From Bacillota bacterium (lineage in GTDB: Bacteria > Bacillota > Bacilli > Alicyclobacillales > SLC66): 12,348 nt of DNA. Made by a program: the position numbers and the translations under genes. The number at the start of each line of letters is the position of its first letter. Position 1 is the first letter of the stretch. This document shows, in pieces, positions 1 to 6,741 of the stretch. Below the pieces are notes generated by a model. That model worked only from the letters and a program-made list of their open reading frames with translations. It was not told the DNA's origin and searched no databases. The stretch spans positions 1 to 12,348 of the forward strand of contig JAKADD010000027.1 of the NCBI GenBank assembly GCA_021820825.1, read 5' to 3'.

Positions 1-1482
1 CAAGGTTTTCGAAAATCGGTTAAAGCCGCGAACCCCAACGCATTCATCTTCGGAGAATGGTATGAAGGATCGCAACCGTATCAGTGGCTTGGCGGTCACC
101 AGTGGGACAGCTCGATCAACTACAATGGGTTTTTGCAGCCGGCTTCAGAGTGGGTCACCGGGTATAACGATGGCTTCAGCGCGGCCAGCATTGATCCCAC
201 CCAACTCGACCAATGGCTGCATAACACGTTGGTGCAGGCGCCCCGCGCAGCGCAACTGACGCAGGTCAATCAACTCAGTACGCAGGATACGCCGCGCTTT
301 GGCGAGCGGGCGGCTTCTGTGATCAACTACAAGACTTACACCGCGCCCAATGGCGCGACTTTCACGGAACCGTACGGCGGCACGCCGAATTACTGGAAGG
401 ACTACCTTGGCGCTTTCCTGCAATTCACGTACGTCGGATTGCCGACCATCTACTACGGCGATGAATACGGCATGATGGGCGGCGGCACGAATGACGCTGG
501 CAAGCGGTGGACGTTCGACTGGAGTCAAGTGGCGAACGGCGGCAACAGCGTATTCCAGCTCTATCAGAAGATGATTGCGCTGCGTCACCAGTATTCGGCG
601 CTGCGCGACGGATCGTTCATGACGCTTGTGGCAGACAACACCACGAATGTCTACGCATTCTCACGCTTTGACGCCAACAATCGGATGATCGTCGTTTTGA
701 ACAACAGCAACACGTCTGAGACAGAGACGATTCCGGCGGCGGATGCAGGCGCGGCGTTTGGCAGCACACTGAACAATGTCACTCCGCTGGTCGGAGGCGT
801 CACAGAACCTTCGAGTTACACGGTGGACAGCAGCGGCAACATCTCGGTAACGCTGCCGGGGCACTATGCGACCATCCTTGAGCAAGCAGGTGGTCCGCTT
901 GCGGCGAATACCGGCCTGCAGGCGGTGAGTTCGAATCCGAGCCCGCTCACGGCAGGGCAAACAGCCACCATTTATTATGACGGTTCGCTGGCTTCGTCCT
1001 CCAGCGCCGTCACGATGCACTGGGGCTACAATGGCTGGAATGCCGTCGCCGATACACCGATGACGCAGCAGGCGAACGGTTCCTGGAAGGCGACCGTCAC
1101 CGTTCCGGTGGGCACGCAGCTCAACGCTGCCTATTACAATCAAAATGGAACTTGGGACAATAACGGTGGAAGCAACTACAACATGGAGATTCAGATGCCA
1201 AGTGTTGTGACGACCAATCCATCGACGCTTGCGGCGGGGCAGACAGCCACAATCTATTACTATGGTTCTCTGGCGCCGACAGCCACTTCGCTTGACATGC
1301 ACTGGGGCTACAACGGATGGAACGGTGTAACGGATACGGCCATGACCCAGCAAGCAAACGGAACATGGGCCGCCACGATCACGGTTCCCGCGGGCGCGAC
1401 GGAATTCAATGTGTCTTTTGAAGACCAGAACGCCAACTGGGATAGCAACAGCGGATTCAACTACAACGTGCCCGTTCAGTGA
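1..1482 (+). CDS. Secreted GH13 alpha-amylase-type enzyme with two CBM25-like domains (5' end missing)
   Basis: Frame 1 is open from the first base, so the gene begins before the window and the TTG at 133 is internal. The visible part starts in the second half of the (beta/alpha)8 barrel. FGEW with Glu at 55-57 fits the GH13 general acid (conserved region III). STQDTPRF with Asp at 286-288 fits region IV, and GLPTIYYGDEYGM (about 430-475) is the classic motif after it. An all-beta domain C follows to about 890. Two starch-binding modules of about 94 residues then occupy 922-1479, each with HWGYNGWN and a WD-N-N/S-G-NY end as in CBM25. The nucleophile region II and any signal peptide lie upstream, outside the window. 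The enzyme should hydrolyse or transglycosylate alpha-1,4-glucans outside the cell; subfamily and product cannot be set. Oddity: the region IV His that normally precedes the Asp is Gln. A GH31 gene follows after 64 bp, probably in the same transcript. Confidence 0.9.
   Translation, partial: QGFRKSVKAANPNAFIFGEWYEGSQPYQWLGGHQWDSSINYNGFLQPASEWVTGYNDGFSAASIDPTQLDQWLHNTLVQAPRAAQLTQVNQLSTQDTPRFGERAASVINYKTYTAPNGATFTEPYGGTPNYWKDYLGAFLQFTYVGLPTIYYGDEYGMMGGGTNDAGKRWTFDWSQVANGGNSVFQLYQKMIALRHQYSALRDGSFMTLVADNTTNVYAFSRFDANNRMIVVLNNSNTSETETIPAADAGAAFGSTLNNVTPLVGGVTEPSSYTVDSSGNISVTLPGHYATILEQAGGPLAANTGLQAVSSNPSPLTAGQTATIYYDGSLASSSSAVTMHWGYNGWNAVADTPMTQQANGSWKATVTVPVGTQLNAAYYNQNGTWDNNGGSNYNMEIQMPSVVTTNPSTLAAGQTATIYYYGSLAPTATSLDMHWGYNGWNGVTDTAMTQQANGTWAATITVPAGATEFNVSFEDQNANWDSNSGFNYNVPVQ
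922..1479 (+). repeat. Tandem duplication encoding two CBM25-like starch-binding domains
   Basis: The two copies run about 922-1197 and 1201-1479. They align at a constant offset of 282 bp (NP at 934 and 1216; HWGYNGWN at 1018 and 1300), rising to 285 bp after a one-codon indel near the end (WD at 1153 and 1438). Shared landmarks are AGQTATIYY, HWGYNGWN, MTQQANG and a terminal WD...NYN. Assignment to CBM25 rests on these landmarks and on the position at the C-terminus of an amylase. Confidence 0.8.
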
Positions 1483-1512
1483 TCAGGAGACACTGTGCGA
1501 ATACAACTGAAA

Positions 1513-1529
1513 TCATGACAGCGTCATGA
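1513..1529. promoter_or_regulatory. 17-bp perfect dyad, cre-like operator candidate upstream of the GH31 gene
   Basis: TCATGAC-AGC-GTCATGA is a 7-bp perfect inverted repeat around a 3-bp centre. It ends two bases before the GH31 Shine-Dalgarno site. The stretch 1516-1529 (TGACAGCGTCATGA) agrees with 8 of the 10 defined positions of the CcpA cre consensus TGWNANCGNTNWCA, which would make sense for an alpha-glucan enzyme under carbon catabolite repression. It could instead bind another dimeric regulator, or form a small RNA hairpin in the GH13-GH31 intergenic transcript. The dyad is seen directly; the regulator is inferred. Confidence 0.35.
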
Positions 1530-1531
1530 GC

Positions 1532-1538
1532 GAAGGGG
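1532..1538 (+). promoter_or_regulatory. Ribosome binding site that sets the GH31 start at 1547
   Basis: GAAGGGG lies 8 nt before the ATG at 1547. The in-frame ATG at 1526 precedes this site and overlaps the dyad at 1513-1529. The same heptamer with the same 8-nt spacing precedes the gene at 9511, which supports this choice of start. Confidence 0.7.
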
Positions 1539-1546
1539 CCACGACG

Positions 1547-4500
1547 ATGACCGCGATCAGGAGCATGCAAAATAAGAAGACACGGCGGCGCAAAATGCTG
1601 TGGATGGGCGCGGGAACGGGGATCATCGTGCTCTTTGCGGGATTGCTCACGTTTTTGCCAACGAAAATGACGGCGTCGACAGGGGCGAAACAGGCCGTCA
1701 CCGACAGGTCGCCGGTGAATCTGGCTACGTCAGTCAACTTTCGCGCTGGGCTGGCCCACCGATCCGCGACCATCGTGGAGGGCGACGCGCGGATTGAGGT
1801 GCTTGCTCCCGGTCTTCTGCGTCTTGAGTATGCACCTTCGGGCCGCTTTGAAAACCGGCCTACGGTGAACGTTGTGAACCGCCGGTTTTCGGCGCCCCGG
1901 TACACTGCCAGCGTGCGCGCCGGGTGGCTGACCATCCGCACCGCGCAACTCACCTTTCGTTACAAGGTCGGGTCAGGGCCGTTCACTCCAGAGAACACTG
2001 CGCTGTCCTATTTGCTGGGGAAACGGTCGGTCATCGTTCATCCCGCGTGGGGCGGGGAGAGCACATTTGGCCAGGCCAGCCAGGCGGGAGCGGCGAATCT
2101 GGCGGGCGGGGCTGCGCTGGCAACGGATCATGCGGGGTATCTAAGCACCGCCGGATTCATCACCGGGTTGGGCGGCGCGCATGGCGGCAATGGCGCCAGC
2201 GCCACCTGGAACGTGTTGGGCGCGCCAGCCGGTCCGGCGCGCGTGACGATCCGTTACGCAAACAACACAGGCCTTCTTGGCGGACCCGCCTCGCGAACCA
2301 TCGATCTCTCCGTGAACGGTCGTGTGGTGAGGACGCTCACGCTGGCGCCCACTGCGAGTTGGCACACGTGGGCGTCGGTGACAACCCGCGTGCTGCTGCG
2401 TAGAGGAACCAACGCCGTGGCTTTGGTCGCCGGGCATGGAACCAGCGGCAACGTGAATGTGGACACCCTCGCCGTCGGACCGCCCACCGGGCCTGTTCCA
2501 ATTCTGCCGCGGACAGGAAGACTCGGCGGATGGATCCGCAGCTTTGACAGCTACACATACGGAGAACGGTATACCTATTCCTCTTCCAACCCGGTTTCGG
2601 CGCAGCAAGCCCAAGCAATCCTGCCGCCCCTGCACCGCGATGGACTTTTGAATCGGGCGGGTTGGCGGCTTCTCGACGACACCCACTCGGCCGTGTGGAC
2701 TCACTCGGGGTGGGTGCGTCCGCGCTCGCCCCAAGGCGACGTCGAGGATGGCTACCTGTTTGCGTATGGCCGTCAGTACAAGTCGGCGCTTCGCGAACTG
2801 GCGCAACTCACGGGGCCCGCTCCACTCCTTCCTCGTTACATCTTTGGGGTGTGGTTCTCCCGGTATTATCCGTACACTGCCGCCGATTACAAACAGCACC
2901 TCTTGCCTGATTTTCGCGCTCACCGGGTTCCGCTCGACACCCTCTCGGTGGACACGGACTGGAAAGCGCCAAACACGTGGAATGGATGGGAGTGGAATCC
3001 CGCTTTGTTTCCCCATCCTCAGTCGTTTCTCGACTGGGCAAACGCCAACGGGATCCACGTGACGCTCAACATCCATTCGAGTATCGCCAAAAACGACCCG
3101 CGCCTGGCCGAGGTCCGTCGCATCGCAGGCAACACGCTTGCCTCGTCGAGCGGTTTCAGCGGGGCCAGCTATGTCTGGGATTGGAGCAAGATTCCACAGG
3201 CAGAGTCGAACTTCACCCTGCAGCAGCAATACGAACACCAAGGCATTGCCTTCTGGTGGCTCGACTGGTGCTGCGACAACTCGTCCGTCTCGATGCCCGG
3301 TCTCACCCCTGATAACTGGATCGATCATCTCTACGCCCAGGAGATGGTGAACCGGGGCGAGAGAGGGTTCGTGCTCGCCCGGATTGGCGCCTCGCTGCAA
3401 CACCCGAATCAGGTGTATCCGGCGGGTCCGTGGTCGGCACATACCGCGGCCATTCACTTCACGGGCGACACCTGGGGAACCTGGAACACGCTCGCTTACG
3501 AAACGACGCTCGCTCCCGCAGAGGCGAGCATCGGCGAACCTTACGTCAGCAACGATATTGGCAGTTTTCTCGGCACCCCGCCAGGCGGGCCCATGGACTC
3601 ACCGGATCTTTACGACCGCTGGGTGCAATTCGGGGTGTTCCAGCCAGTCCTGCGGCTGCACTCCAATCATGGGGATCGCCTGCCTTGGGAGTATCCGCAA
3701 CCGGTGCAAGGCATCACGGAGCATTTCCTGCGCCTGCGCGAGGCGCTCGTGCCTTACACGTACACCCTGGCGGCCCAGGCGCACTTCAGCGGATTGCCGA
3801 TCACACGCGCACTCTACCTCGACTACCCGGACCTGGCCGCTGCGTACGAACACCCGTACGAGTATCTGTACGGGCCAAACGTCTTGGTGGCTCCGGTGAT
3901 CACGCCGGGGAAGGTGGTCAAGCGTACGATGTGGTTCCCGCCGGGACGATGGATCGACTACTTCACCGGCGCCACGATCAGTGGACCGGCGACGGTCACG
4001 CTCGCCGAGCCCCTCGACCGGATGCCGGTCTTCGTCAAAGCCGGCGCTATCGTGCCTGAGCAACTCTACATGAATCATGTCGGGGCCAAACCGGTAAATC
4101 CGCTCATCCTCCGGGTGTTCTCCGGAGGCGACGGGCGCTTCTACCTGTACAGCGACGCGGGCGCGGGCCTGGGCTACCAGAAGGGTCAGTTCACCGAGAC
4201 CCCGATTGTATATTCGGAGGGCGGCAGAACGACCGCGCCGCATTCGACTCTTACCATTGGTTCCGTCCGTGGCCGCTTCCCTGGGGAAATGACCCATCGG
4301 CAATACCGTATCGAGTTGACCGACATCTCAGCGCCGCACCGGGTCTTCGTGGATCAGCAACCGCTTGCTAACACGGCTGTCGGCTCTGACCACTCCGGTT
4401 GGTGGTACGACAGCAGCACCGCCACGCTGATGGTCAACACCCCTTCGTTGCCGACGGGCGAGCGGGTTACCGTGAGCCAGATCGGAGGGCGATCTGTCAC

Positions 4501-5164
4501 TCGGGGCGAGCCCGCTCAGCCCGCTGTAGTCGCGTTCAGTCTGAGCCCTTCGCGCAATGTGGCGCTGACGGCGGGGCACAGTGTTGCCGTCACGGCTGTC
4601 GTCCACAATCAGGGACCCGGTTCCATCATCCAAGTCCGCGTCCATCTCAAAGTACCGCAAGGATGGATGGTCAGCCCTGCGGCGTTCACGGCAGTATCTG
4701 ATGTGCGCGCTGGCCAGACGACCGCCGTCCACTGGTTGGTGACGGCTCCCAAGGGGGAAAACGGCCGGAACTTCATCGCCGACCTCACAGCGAACCTGTC
4801 TTATGTGAGCCGGACGACCGGAACCACAGGCAGGGAAGCGGTGACCCAGAAGCGGACGCCGGTGATCACTTCGGTGCAGCCCGCCCGCGTCAAGGCGGAC
4901 GCTGTGGTGACCGTGACCGGGGTGAACTTTGGAGCCGGCCAAAGCGCAAGCAACCTCGTGTTTTTGGACAACGGGATCAGTTGGGGTGCGCCGAACGATA
5001 TCACTCCATTTCACATTGACAGTTGGAGTTCGACCAAGATCGTTTTCACCGTGCCCACGCCGCAAGGAACCCCGTATCACGTCGTGCCCGGCACGACCGC
5101 GTCCATTGCGGTGACGACCCAGGAAGGAACGTCGAACACGGTCCATGTGAAGATCTCTGGGTAG
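1547..5164 (+). CDS. Secreted multidomain GH31 alpha-glycosidase or transglycosylase
   Basis: From the ATG at 1547 the protein has 1205 residues. Basic residues (KKTRRRK) precede a hydrophobic stretch at about 17-38, giving an export signal or membrane anchor. A GH31 N-terminal beta-sandwich is interrupted at about 180-312 by a Gly/Ala-rich beta domain that resembles CBM35/CBM6. The catalytic barrel begins near 430 (LPRYIFGVWFSRYYPY). WWLDWCCDN places the nucleophile at Asp573 (3263-3265), and HFTGDTWGTW places the acid/base at Asp641 (3467-3469). SNDIGSF, LRLHSNHG, YLYGPNVLVAPV and PVFVKAGAIVP are further GH31 landmarks. About 992-1105 resembles a NEW3 domain, and 1106-1205 an IPT/TIG domain (ITSVQPARV...VTVTGVNFG). 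GH31 enzymes act by retention on alpha-glucosides or alpha-xylosides, and some transfer glucosyl or isomaltosyl units. Exact specificity cannot be read here. The amylase-type gene just upstream favours an alpha-glucan substrate. The length is well above a single-domain GH31 enzyme. Confidence 0.92.
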   Translation: MTAIRSMQNKKTRRRKMLWMGAGTGIIVLFAGLLTFLPTKMTASTGAKQAVTDRSPVNLATSVNFRAGLAHRSATIVEGDARIEVLAPGLLRLEYAPSGRFENRPTVNVVNRRFSAPRYTASVRAGWLTIRTAQLTFRYKVGSGPFTPENTALSYLLGKRSVIVHPAWGGESTFGQASQAGAANLAGGAALATDHAGYLSTAGFITGLGGAHGGNGASATWNVLGAPAGPARVTIRYANNTGLLGGPASRTIDLSVNGRVVRTLTLAPTASWHTWASVTTRVLLRRGTNAVALVAGHGTSGNVNVDTLAVGPPTGPVPILPRTGRLGGWIRSFDSYTYGERYTYSSSNPVSAQQAQAILPPLHRDGLLNRAGWRLLDDTHSAVWTHSGWVRPRSPQGDVEDGYLFAYGRQYKSALRELAQLTGPAPLLPRYIFGVWFSRYYPYTAADYKQHLLPDFRAHRVPLDTLSVDTDWKAPNTWNGWEWNPALFPHPQSFLDWANANGIHVTLNIHSSIAKNDPRLAEVRRIAGNTLASSSGFSGASYVWDWSKIPQAESNFTLQQQYEHQGIAFWWLDWCCDNSSVSMPGLTPDNWIDHLYAQEMVNRGERGFVLARIGASLQHPNQVYPAGPWSAHTAAIHFTGDTWGTWNTLAYETTLAPAEASIGEPYVSNDIGSFLGTPPGGPMDSPDLYDRWVQFGVFQPVLRLHSNHGDRLPWEYPQPVQGITEHFLRLREALVPYTYTLAAQAHFSGLPITRALYLDYPDLAAAYEHPYEYLYGPNVLVAPVITPGKVVKRTMWFPPGRWIDYFTGATISGPATVTLAEPLDRMPVFVKAGAIVPEQLYMNHVGAKPVNPLILRVFSGGDGRFYLYSDAGAGLGYQKGQFTETPIVYSEGGRTTAPHSTLTIGSVRGRFPGEMTHRQYRIELTDISAPHRVFVDQQPLANTAVGSDHSGWWYDSSTATLMVNTPSLPTGERVTVSQIGGRSVTRGEPAQPAVVAFSLSPSRNVALTAGHSVAVTAVVHNQGPGSIIQVRVHLKVPQGWMVSPAAFTAVSDVRAGQTTAVHWLVTAPKGENGRNFIADLTANLSYVSRTTGTTGREAVTQKRTPVITSVQPARVKADAVVTVTGVNFGAGQSASNLVFLDNGISWGAPNDITPFHIDSWSSTKIVFTVPTPQGTPYHVVPGTTASIAVTTQEGTSNTVHVKISG

Positions 5165-5171
5165 AGTTTTT
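5155..5171 (+). terminator. Weak candidate intrinsic terminator at the end of the GH31 gene
   Basis: CTCT-GGGT-AGAG followed directly by five T residues forms a 4-bp stem with a tetraloop and overlaps the TAG stop codon. The stem is short and half A-T, so termination would be weak. I found no better hairpin with a T-run in the next 290 bases. Confidence 0.2.
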
Positions 5172-5458
5172 GGTGCTGGCGCGCTAGGGGAGCATGAATC
5201 CAGAAGATCCATGCGCAATGGAAAAAATGGCAAAGCAGGTTCGACCAAAGAGGAACTGGTATTTTCGTTATTTGGAATTCTCTATTGCTGGATTGCGTCC
5301 GGACTCGTGGCCGGTTCCGTGAAAGGCTGATGCCAGTGAACGCCATGAACGTTTCCGTGTTCCGCACGCTCTGCAGTGCGAAACCCACGCTGCAGAAAGG
5401 GTTCTTCGACGTGCGTGGGTTCCGCATAGCGGCTGTAGTTGTATCGATTACATGGCTA
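5165..5458. other. Convergent intergenic region with no supported gene
   Basis: These 294 bases separate the 3' ends of the GH31 gene (+) and the lipoprotein gene (-). Short open frames here lack ribosome binding sites and recognisable protein features. The only clear structure is the inverted-repeat cluster at 5359-5426; the rest shows nothing I can name. Confidence 0.6.
5359..5426. repeat. Cluster of overlapping inverted and direct repeats between convergent genes
   Basis: Arms 5377-5390 and 5413-5426 pair at 13 of 14 positions (TGCGAAACCCACGC against GCGTGGGTTCCGCA) around a 22-nt loop. GTTCCGCA occurs as a direct repeat at 5359 and 5419. CGCAC at 5363-5367 can also pair with GTGCG at 5376-5380 or at 5411-5415, so several pairings exclude each other. 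CTGCAG flanks the first arm at 5371 and 5390. No T-run follows on either strand, so this is not a standard intrinsic terminator. It may be a structured 3' end or a remnant of a repeat element. Confidence 0.55.
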
Positions 5459-6457
5459 TTACATGGAAGAGGAAGAACCGGAAGCAGCGTGTCCCTTTCT
5501 TGCAAATAGCAAAATGTTCATGCCGCCTGCCACGCGCGCAGTGCTGCTTGGTTGCGTGACCACGATGCGCACGGGCAACTTGCCCGCTTTTCCGGGCGTA
5601 ACAGTGAACGTTGCATGTCCCTGCGCGTTCGTAGTCTTGCTCATGGAGCCGGAACTGCTTGAACTGCCCATGGAGCCTGAACTGCCTGAACTGCCCATGC
5701 CGCCGGAGCTGCCGCTTTCCACGATGTACTGCACCGCAGCGCCGGGGATCGGACCCGTTTTGCTCATCGCTGTCACGGTTACAGTTTTGCTCTTGTTGGC
5801 CGCTCCCGTAGCCATGAATGGCGCCGCAGTGACGTAGTCGCCAACGGGAGCCCCGCCTGACTGCGAGTTCGTCCACCAGGCGTCCAGCGTACCAATGGCG
5901 CGCTTCGCCGTCTTGTCAAAACTGTTCAGATTGCCGATGCGCACACCGACCATTTCCATTGTGTCGGCAGGTTGACCATACAGGGTGACAGTGGCCTGTC
6001 CGGCGGAGTTTGTGAGCTTGCTGAAGTTTGCGATATACGCTTTAGCTCCAGGCGTTCCGGAACGATACCACGCCGCTGGACCGGCATTGCCAAGCGGCTT
6101 CATCGGGCCGATGAAGTAGGATACCTTCGCGCCCTTGACAGGGTTGCCCTTGGCGTTATACGCAGTCAGCGTAAAGACCGCCTCATTCGCAGACGATGAT
6201 TTTGCCGGGGCGGCTGCCAATACTTGCGCGGACTTGTTCGCCTCAACAAGTGCTACGCGGGTTTTGGCGCCGGCTTTTGCGCCGTGTTTATGATGCGTTT
6301 TGGCCGCATGCGACGACGGGGTGGAACTTTGACTGGACGAAGACCCCGGCGAGGAGGCAGCGGACTGCATCGATGATCCACAGCCGGTCACGAGCAGCAG
6401 CCCGCTAAATGCGAGCAGGGCAAACCCGGTTGCGCGCTTTCCTGAAAATGAAACCAT
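5459..6457 (-). CDS. Ser-rich lipoprotein with two bacterial Ig-like domains, function unknown
   Basis: The protein has 332 residues from the ATG at 6457, chosen because GAGGTG stands 6 nt upstream and because this start begins a textbook lipoprotein signal: basic residues, a hydrophobic core at 11-23 and lipobox VTGC with Cys26. An upstream in-frame start at 6511 would add 18 residues ahead of the signal and is unlikely. Residues 28-49 are very Ser-rich, followed by a His/Lys stretch (HAAKTHHKHGAK). Two beta-rich segments at about 90-195 and 208-320 resemble invasin/Big-type Ig folds (AYNAKGNPVKGAKVSY, TNSAGQATVTL; SKTGPIPGAAVQY, TNAQGHATFTV). The second carries a Gly/Ser/Met insert at 248-273 encoded by DNA repeats. 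It should be anchored on the outer face of the membrane as a surface or wall-associated protein. No catalytic motif is seen. It is divergent from the glycosylation operon and convergent with the GH31 gene. Confidence 0.8.
   Translation of the reverse strand: MVSFSGKRATGFALLAFSGLLLVTGCGSSMQSAASSPGSSSSQSSTPSSHAAKTHHKHGAKAGAKTRVALVEANKSAQVLAAAPAKSSSANEAVFTLTAYNAKGNPVKGAKVSYFIGPMKPLGNAGPAAWYRSGTPGAKAYIANFSKLTNSAGQATVTLYGQPADTMEMVGVRIGNLNSFDKTAKRAIGTLDAWWTNSQSGGAPVGDYVTAAPFMATGAANKSKTVTVTAMSKTGPIPGAAVQYIVESGSSGGMGSSGSSGSMGSSSSSGSMSKTTNAQGHATFTVTPGKAGKLPVRIVVTQPSSTARVAGGMNILLFARKGHAASGSSSSM
5642..5713 (-). repeat. 27-bp in-frame tandem repeats in the lipoprotein gene
   Basis: Two 27-bp copies (5642-5668 and 5669-5695), with few mismatches, and a degenerate 18-bp third copy (5696-5713) encode units of the form GSSGSSGSM, GSSSSSGSM and GSSGGM. 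Because 27 bp is nine codons, copy-number changes would alter the length of this loop without shifting the frame. Confidence 0.8.
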
Positions 6458-6463
6458 GTCTGA

Positions 6464-6469
6464 CACCTC
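6464..6469 (-). promoter_or_regulatory. Ribosome binding site of the lipoprotein gene
   Basis: On the minus strand GAGGTG precedes ATG (6457) by 6 nt. This selects the start that begins the lipoprotein signal peptide. Confidence 0.7.
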
Positions 6470-6481
6470 ACTAAGGATGTA

Positions 6482-6487
6482 ATTGTA
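6482..6487 (-). promoter_or_regulatory. Candidate -10 box for the lipoprotein gene
   Basis: TACAAT on the minus strand matches TATAAT at five of six positions. It would place a start about 18 nt before the ATG, just ahead of the ribosome binding site. The -35 position (TGACCG at 17 bp) is a poor match. An A/T-rich tract at 6525-6570 upstream could help binding or hold an alternative promoter (TATACT near 6535). Confidence 0.35.
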
Positions 6488-6610
6488 CCGTGCGGGAAAG
6501 CAAGCGGTCACTCAAGTGAACAGATCTAAGTATATAGGAATATAGATTGAAAATAAATTTATGTAATGTTAGGCGGCGCTCGTCTTTCTGAGAACGCAGA
6601 GAACTTCAGC

Positions 6611-6646
6611 GGGAGGACAGGCGGGAGGACAGGCGGGAGGACAGGC
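6611..6646. repeat. Three perfect 12-bp tandem repeats upstream of the glycosylation operon promoter
   Basis: GGGAGGACAGGC is present three times without mismatch at 6611-6622, 6623-6634 and 6635-6646. The array ends 39 bp before the -35 box at 6686. It lies in the intergenic region shared by the divergent lipoprotein gene and the GT-C operon. It could be a regulator-binding array or a slippage-prone spacer. Confidence 0.9.
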
Positions 6647-6685
6647 GGAAGTGACGTGCGCGCTCAGGGAATTCCTTGCCGCCGT

Positions 6686-6715
6686 TTGACAAGGAACGCC
6701 ATCCGCTGGTACCCT
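6686..6715 (+). promoter_or_regulatory. Housekeeping-type promoter of the glycosylation operon
   Basis: A perfect -35 box TTGACA (6686-6691) is followed after 18 bp by TACCCT (6710-6715). The latter keeps the key T, A and final T of the -10 box and is preceded by TGG, an extended -10 (TGn). Transcription would start near 6722, leaving a short leader that contains the ribosome binding site. Confidence 0.6.
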
Positions 6716-6727
6716 GTTATCGGGAAT

Positions 6728-6735
6728 AAGGGGGA
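6728..6735 (+). promoter_or_regulatory. Ribosome binding site for the TTG start at 6742
   Basis: AAGGGGGA lies 6 nt before the TTG at 6742. It supports a TTG start for the GT-C gene, whose protein then opens with basic residues and a first transmembrane segment. Confidence 0.7.
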
Positions 6736-6741
6736 CTTTTT

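Noticed and set aside
661..1353. Open frame of 230 codons on the minus strand opposite the GH13 gene
   Set aside because: The apparent internal repeat in its translation is only the reverse reading of the two starch-binding domains.
2141..3457. Long open frame (438 codons) on the minus strand opposite the GH31 gene
   Set aside because: It is antisense to an intact GH31 catalytic region, is rich in Arg/Pro/Gly as expected from GC-rich antisense reading, and shows no domain motif.
4328..5248. Open frame of 306 codons on the minus strand opposite the GH31 C-terminus
   Set aside because: It lies opposite clear NEW3-like and IPT/TIG-like coding sequence. Its Arg/His-rich composition is typical of antisense shadow.
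5285..5509. Small plus-strand open frame in the convergent intergenic region
   Set aside because: It starts at TTG without a ribosome binding site, overlaps the lipoprotein 3' end and spans the inverted-repeat cluster.
5439..5837. Plus-strand open frame with MEPELLELPMEPELPELP repeats and a hydrophobic stretch
   Set aside because: It mirrors the Gly/Ser/Met repeat of the lipoprotein gene, which has a signal peptide, lipobox and ribosome binding site on the other strand.
6611..6646. Tandem repeat considered as a CRISPR array
   Set aside because: The 12-bp units are contiguous with no spacers, and no cas gene is in the window.
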